From the NCBI GenBank assembly GCA_020226215.1, contig CM035233.1:6386001-6450000 (forward strand): a stretch of DNA of 64,000 nt, in the 5' to 3' direction. The notes under the pieces are model-generated. The model searched no databases. It was not told the DNA's origin and saw nothing but the letters and a program-made list of their open reading frames with translations. Both the position numbers and the translations under genes were made by a program. This DNA comes from Sindora glabra. Lineage: Eukaryota > Streptophyta > Magnoliopsida > Fabales > Fabaceae. Shown here piece after piece: positions 62,845 through 64,000 of this stretch (the stretch's first letter is position 1; every line of letters begins with the position of its first letter).

Positions 62845-64000
62845 CTGAGTCCTTACAACTTTTCTTATTGTGATGTTCTAGTTTGCTATATCTTCCACAC
62901 ATAATCTTCTTGACACACTCACCCCTCAACCTAATCCTTATCTTCATAGGTCTACCTGCTTGTCTTTTTAAAATTGGAGGTAAAATAGTTACTTCCTCAC
63001 CTACATCAACTTTTTTGCCTTAGCATTATAGGAACTGAGGTACATGACTTGTTCATAAATTTTCCTATACATGCTCACATGGAGATAATTTTCAACAACT
63101 TTATTCAAAGAAATCCCACATCCTCTTATAGCAGCAACTACATTGAACATAAGAAAAGTCATCTCGTTGCCATTGTTGACAAGTGTAACTGCATTGAGAA
63201 ATATCCACACACACAGTTGGATTTGCTAACAATTTAAAAATAGTTTCCAATGACTTCTTCACAACCTAACCTCTATACTTCCTTAAGTGTAATTCTAATC
63301 TTAACACCTAAATAGGATAAATAACCCTATTTCAACACAATGATTCCAATATTCATTTAGCAAACCACTCCATCAACTTCGAATGAATGTCATTAACCAT
63401 ATTTATGATCAGTAACTTCCTAATATCATGAGTCCAAGAATCGTGAGATTCAATTACATTTGATGTTATCTCATCATAATGATAATTATGACTGAAAGCG
63501 TTTGATTAATATTGTAGTGCAAATCCCTATGAGAAAATTTTGAGCAATCTAACCTTTTTTATGTTTGAAAACTTTCAAGTTTTCGCTAAATGCACCTATT
63601 GTTAGGGAATAAGCATACATTGTAAATAAGTGAATTATATGCTTCCTAAAAGAATTTGAAAATGCAGTATCATTGAATATATCCTTCAAATTTTATTTTA
63701 GATGATGCAAACAAAAGAAGTGAGGTGCCCTTGGAAAAACCTTTAACATTGCTTCGAGCAATCCCAAATTATAATTGGAAATAAAAGCCACCCGTTGGTC
63801 TACATCAAGTACTATGGATAACTATGAAAGGAACCAAAAATAATTTTCTTAATTTTTAGAATCAATCATAGTAAAAGTTAGAGGAAACAACCTTAAAATG
63901 AAGCAATCATACTAAACAAAAATATAATCCATTAAAAGTAGAAACATGATTCGCCGCATAACTTATATTATTGTTTGAATGGTTACAATAACATTAATTA
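62845..64000 (-). pseudogene. Mutator-like (MULE) transposase remnant, continues past window
   Basis: Reading the minus strand from 64000, family blocks appear in order with stops and frameshifts between them. They are LFPLTFTMIDSKN, then ENYFWF; VAFISNYNLGLLEAMLKVFP and CLHHLK (63793-63706), the MULE core, where the usual FISDR has become FISNY and so lost an aspartate; YDEITSNVIESHDSW and INMVNDIHSKLMEWF (63480-63370); a SWIM-type zinc finger TCQQWQRDDFSYV (about 63200-63150) with its Cys/His broken; AAIRGCGISLNKVVENYLHV in a shifted frame; and a CCHC-like tail CGRYSKLEHHNKKSC near 62900-62850. The product in life would cut and paste Mutator elements. This copy cannot be functional. The 5' part and terminal repeat lie outside the window. 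Confidence 0.82.

Noticed and set aside
63001..63237. Two short frames, plus and minus, as separate genes
   Set aside because: The minus frame is the region after the SWIM finger of the MULE transposase in a shifted frame; the plus frame is its antisense shadow.
1..64000. tRNA or other structured RNA genes
   Set aside because: Scanning by eye for tRNA A- and B-box words (GGTTCGAATCC-type) found nothing convincing; a covariance-model search would be decisive.

Overview
The window is nuclear DNA of a flowering plant, most probably a dicot. It is very AT-rich and gene-poor, has GT-AG introns, and carries two actin genes with the exact plant layout: an untranslated first exon, a long leader intron, then coding exons of 60, 394, 614 and 66 bp giving 377 residues. 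I cannot name the species. The flanks hold genes and the long middle is decayed transposon sequence.

Left flank (1-5.3 kb). The last exon of an ENTH/epsin-type gene runs rightward (18-441). An actin gene runs leftward towards it (CDS 1609-3316, leader exon near 4938-5020). Right flank (48.7-53.0 kb): the same block occurs again in the same order and orientation. Its ENTH exon is a pseudogene with in-frame stops (48708-49080), while the actin CDS (49931-51650) is intact. The two blocks are therefore a segmental duplication about 48 kb apart. The right actin is canonical. The left one has an intact frame and splice sites but carries 21 differences from its twin, several at positions that are nearly invariant in actins.

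Middle (5.3-48.7 kb). I found no intact gene here. Three LTR retrotransposons, all on the minus strand, can be delimited from direct repeats plus primer-binding sites: 10909-18523 (initiator-Met tRNA site, Copia-like ends, no recognisable gag-pol), 23361-26476 (Met site, short interior) and about 34928-40534 (Asp tRNA site, Athila-like Ty3/gypsy with a decayed gag). There are also a hAT-like insertion (32587-33605), a MITE candidate (about 6125-7075), a family of about 82-bp tandem repeats found at two places, other short tandem repeats, an (AT)n tract and a cluster of diverged AT-rich repeats (44.15-45.56 kb).

Right end (57-64 kb). Blocks of a roughly 125-bp repeat alternate with exon-like fragments on the plus strand, including a decayed Ulp1-type (C48) cysteine protease piece. 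On the minus strand follows a decayed Mutator-like (MULE) transposase that runs off the window end. Ulp1 plus MULE transposase is the known KI-MULE (Kaonashi) combination. The same 125-bp family, in opposite orientation, forms the array at 12.1-13.7 kb inside the first LTR element. Its units carry the palindromic core AATAGTAACATGTTACTATT.

The only genes likely to work are the two actins and the ENTH gene whose end is seen here. I saw no tRNA, rRNA or CRISPR. The most interesting points are the unequal fate of the duplicated block, the unusual left actin, and the palindromic repeat family shared by two unrelated elements.
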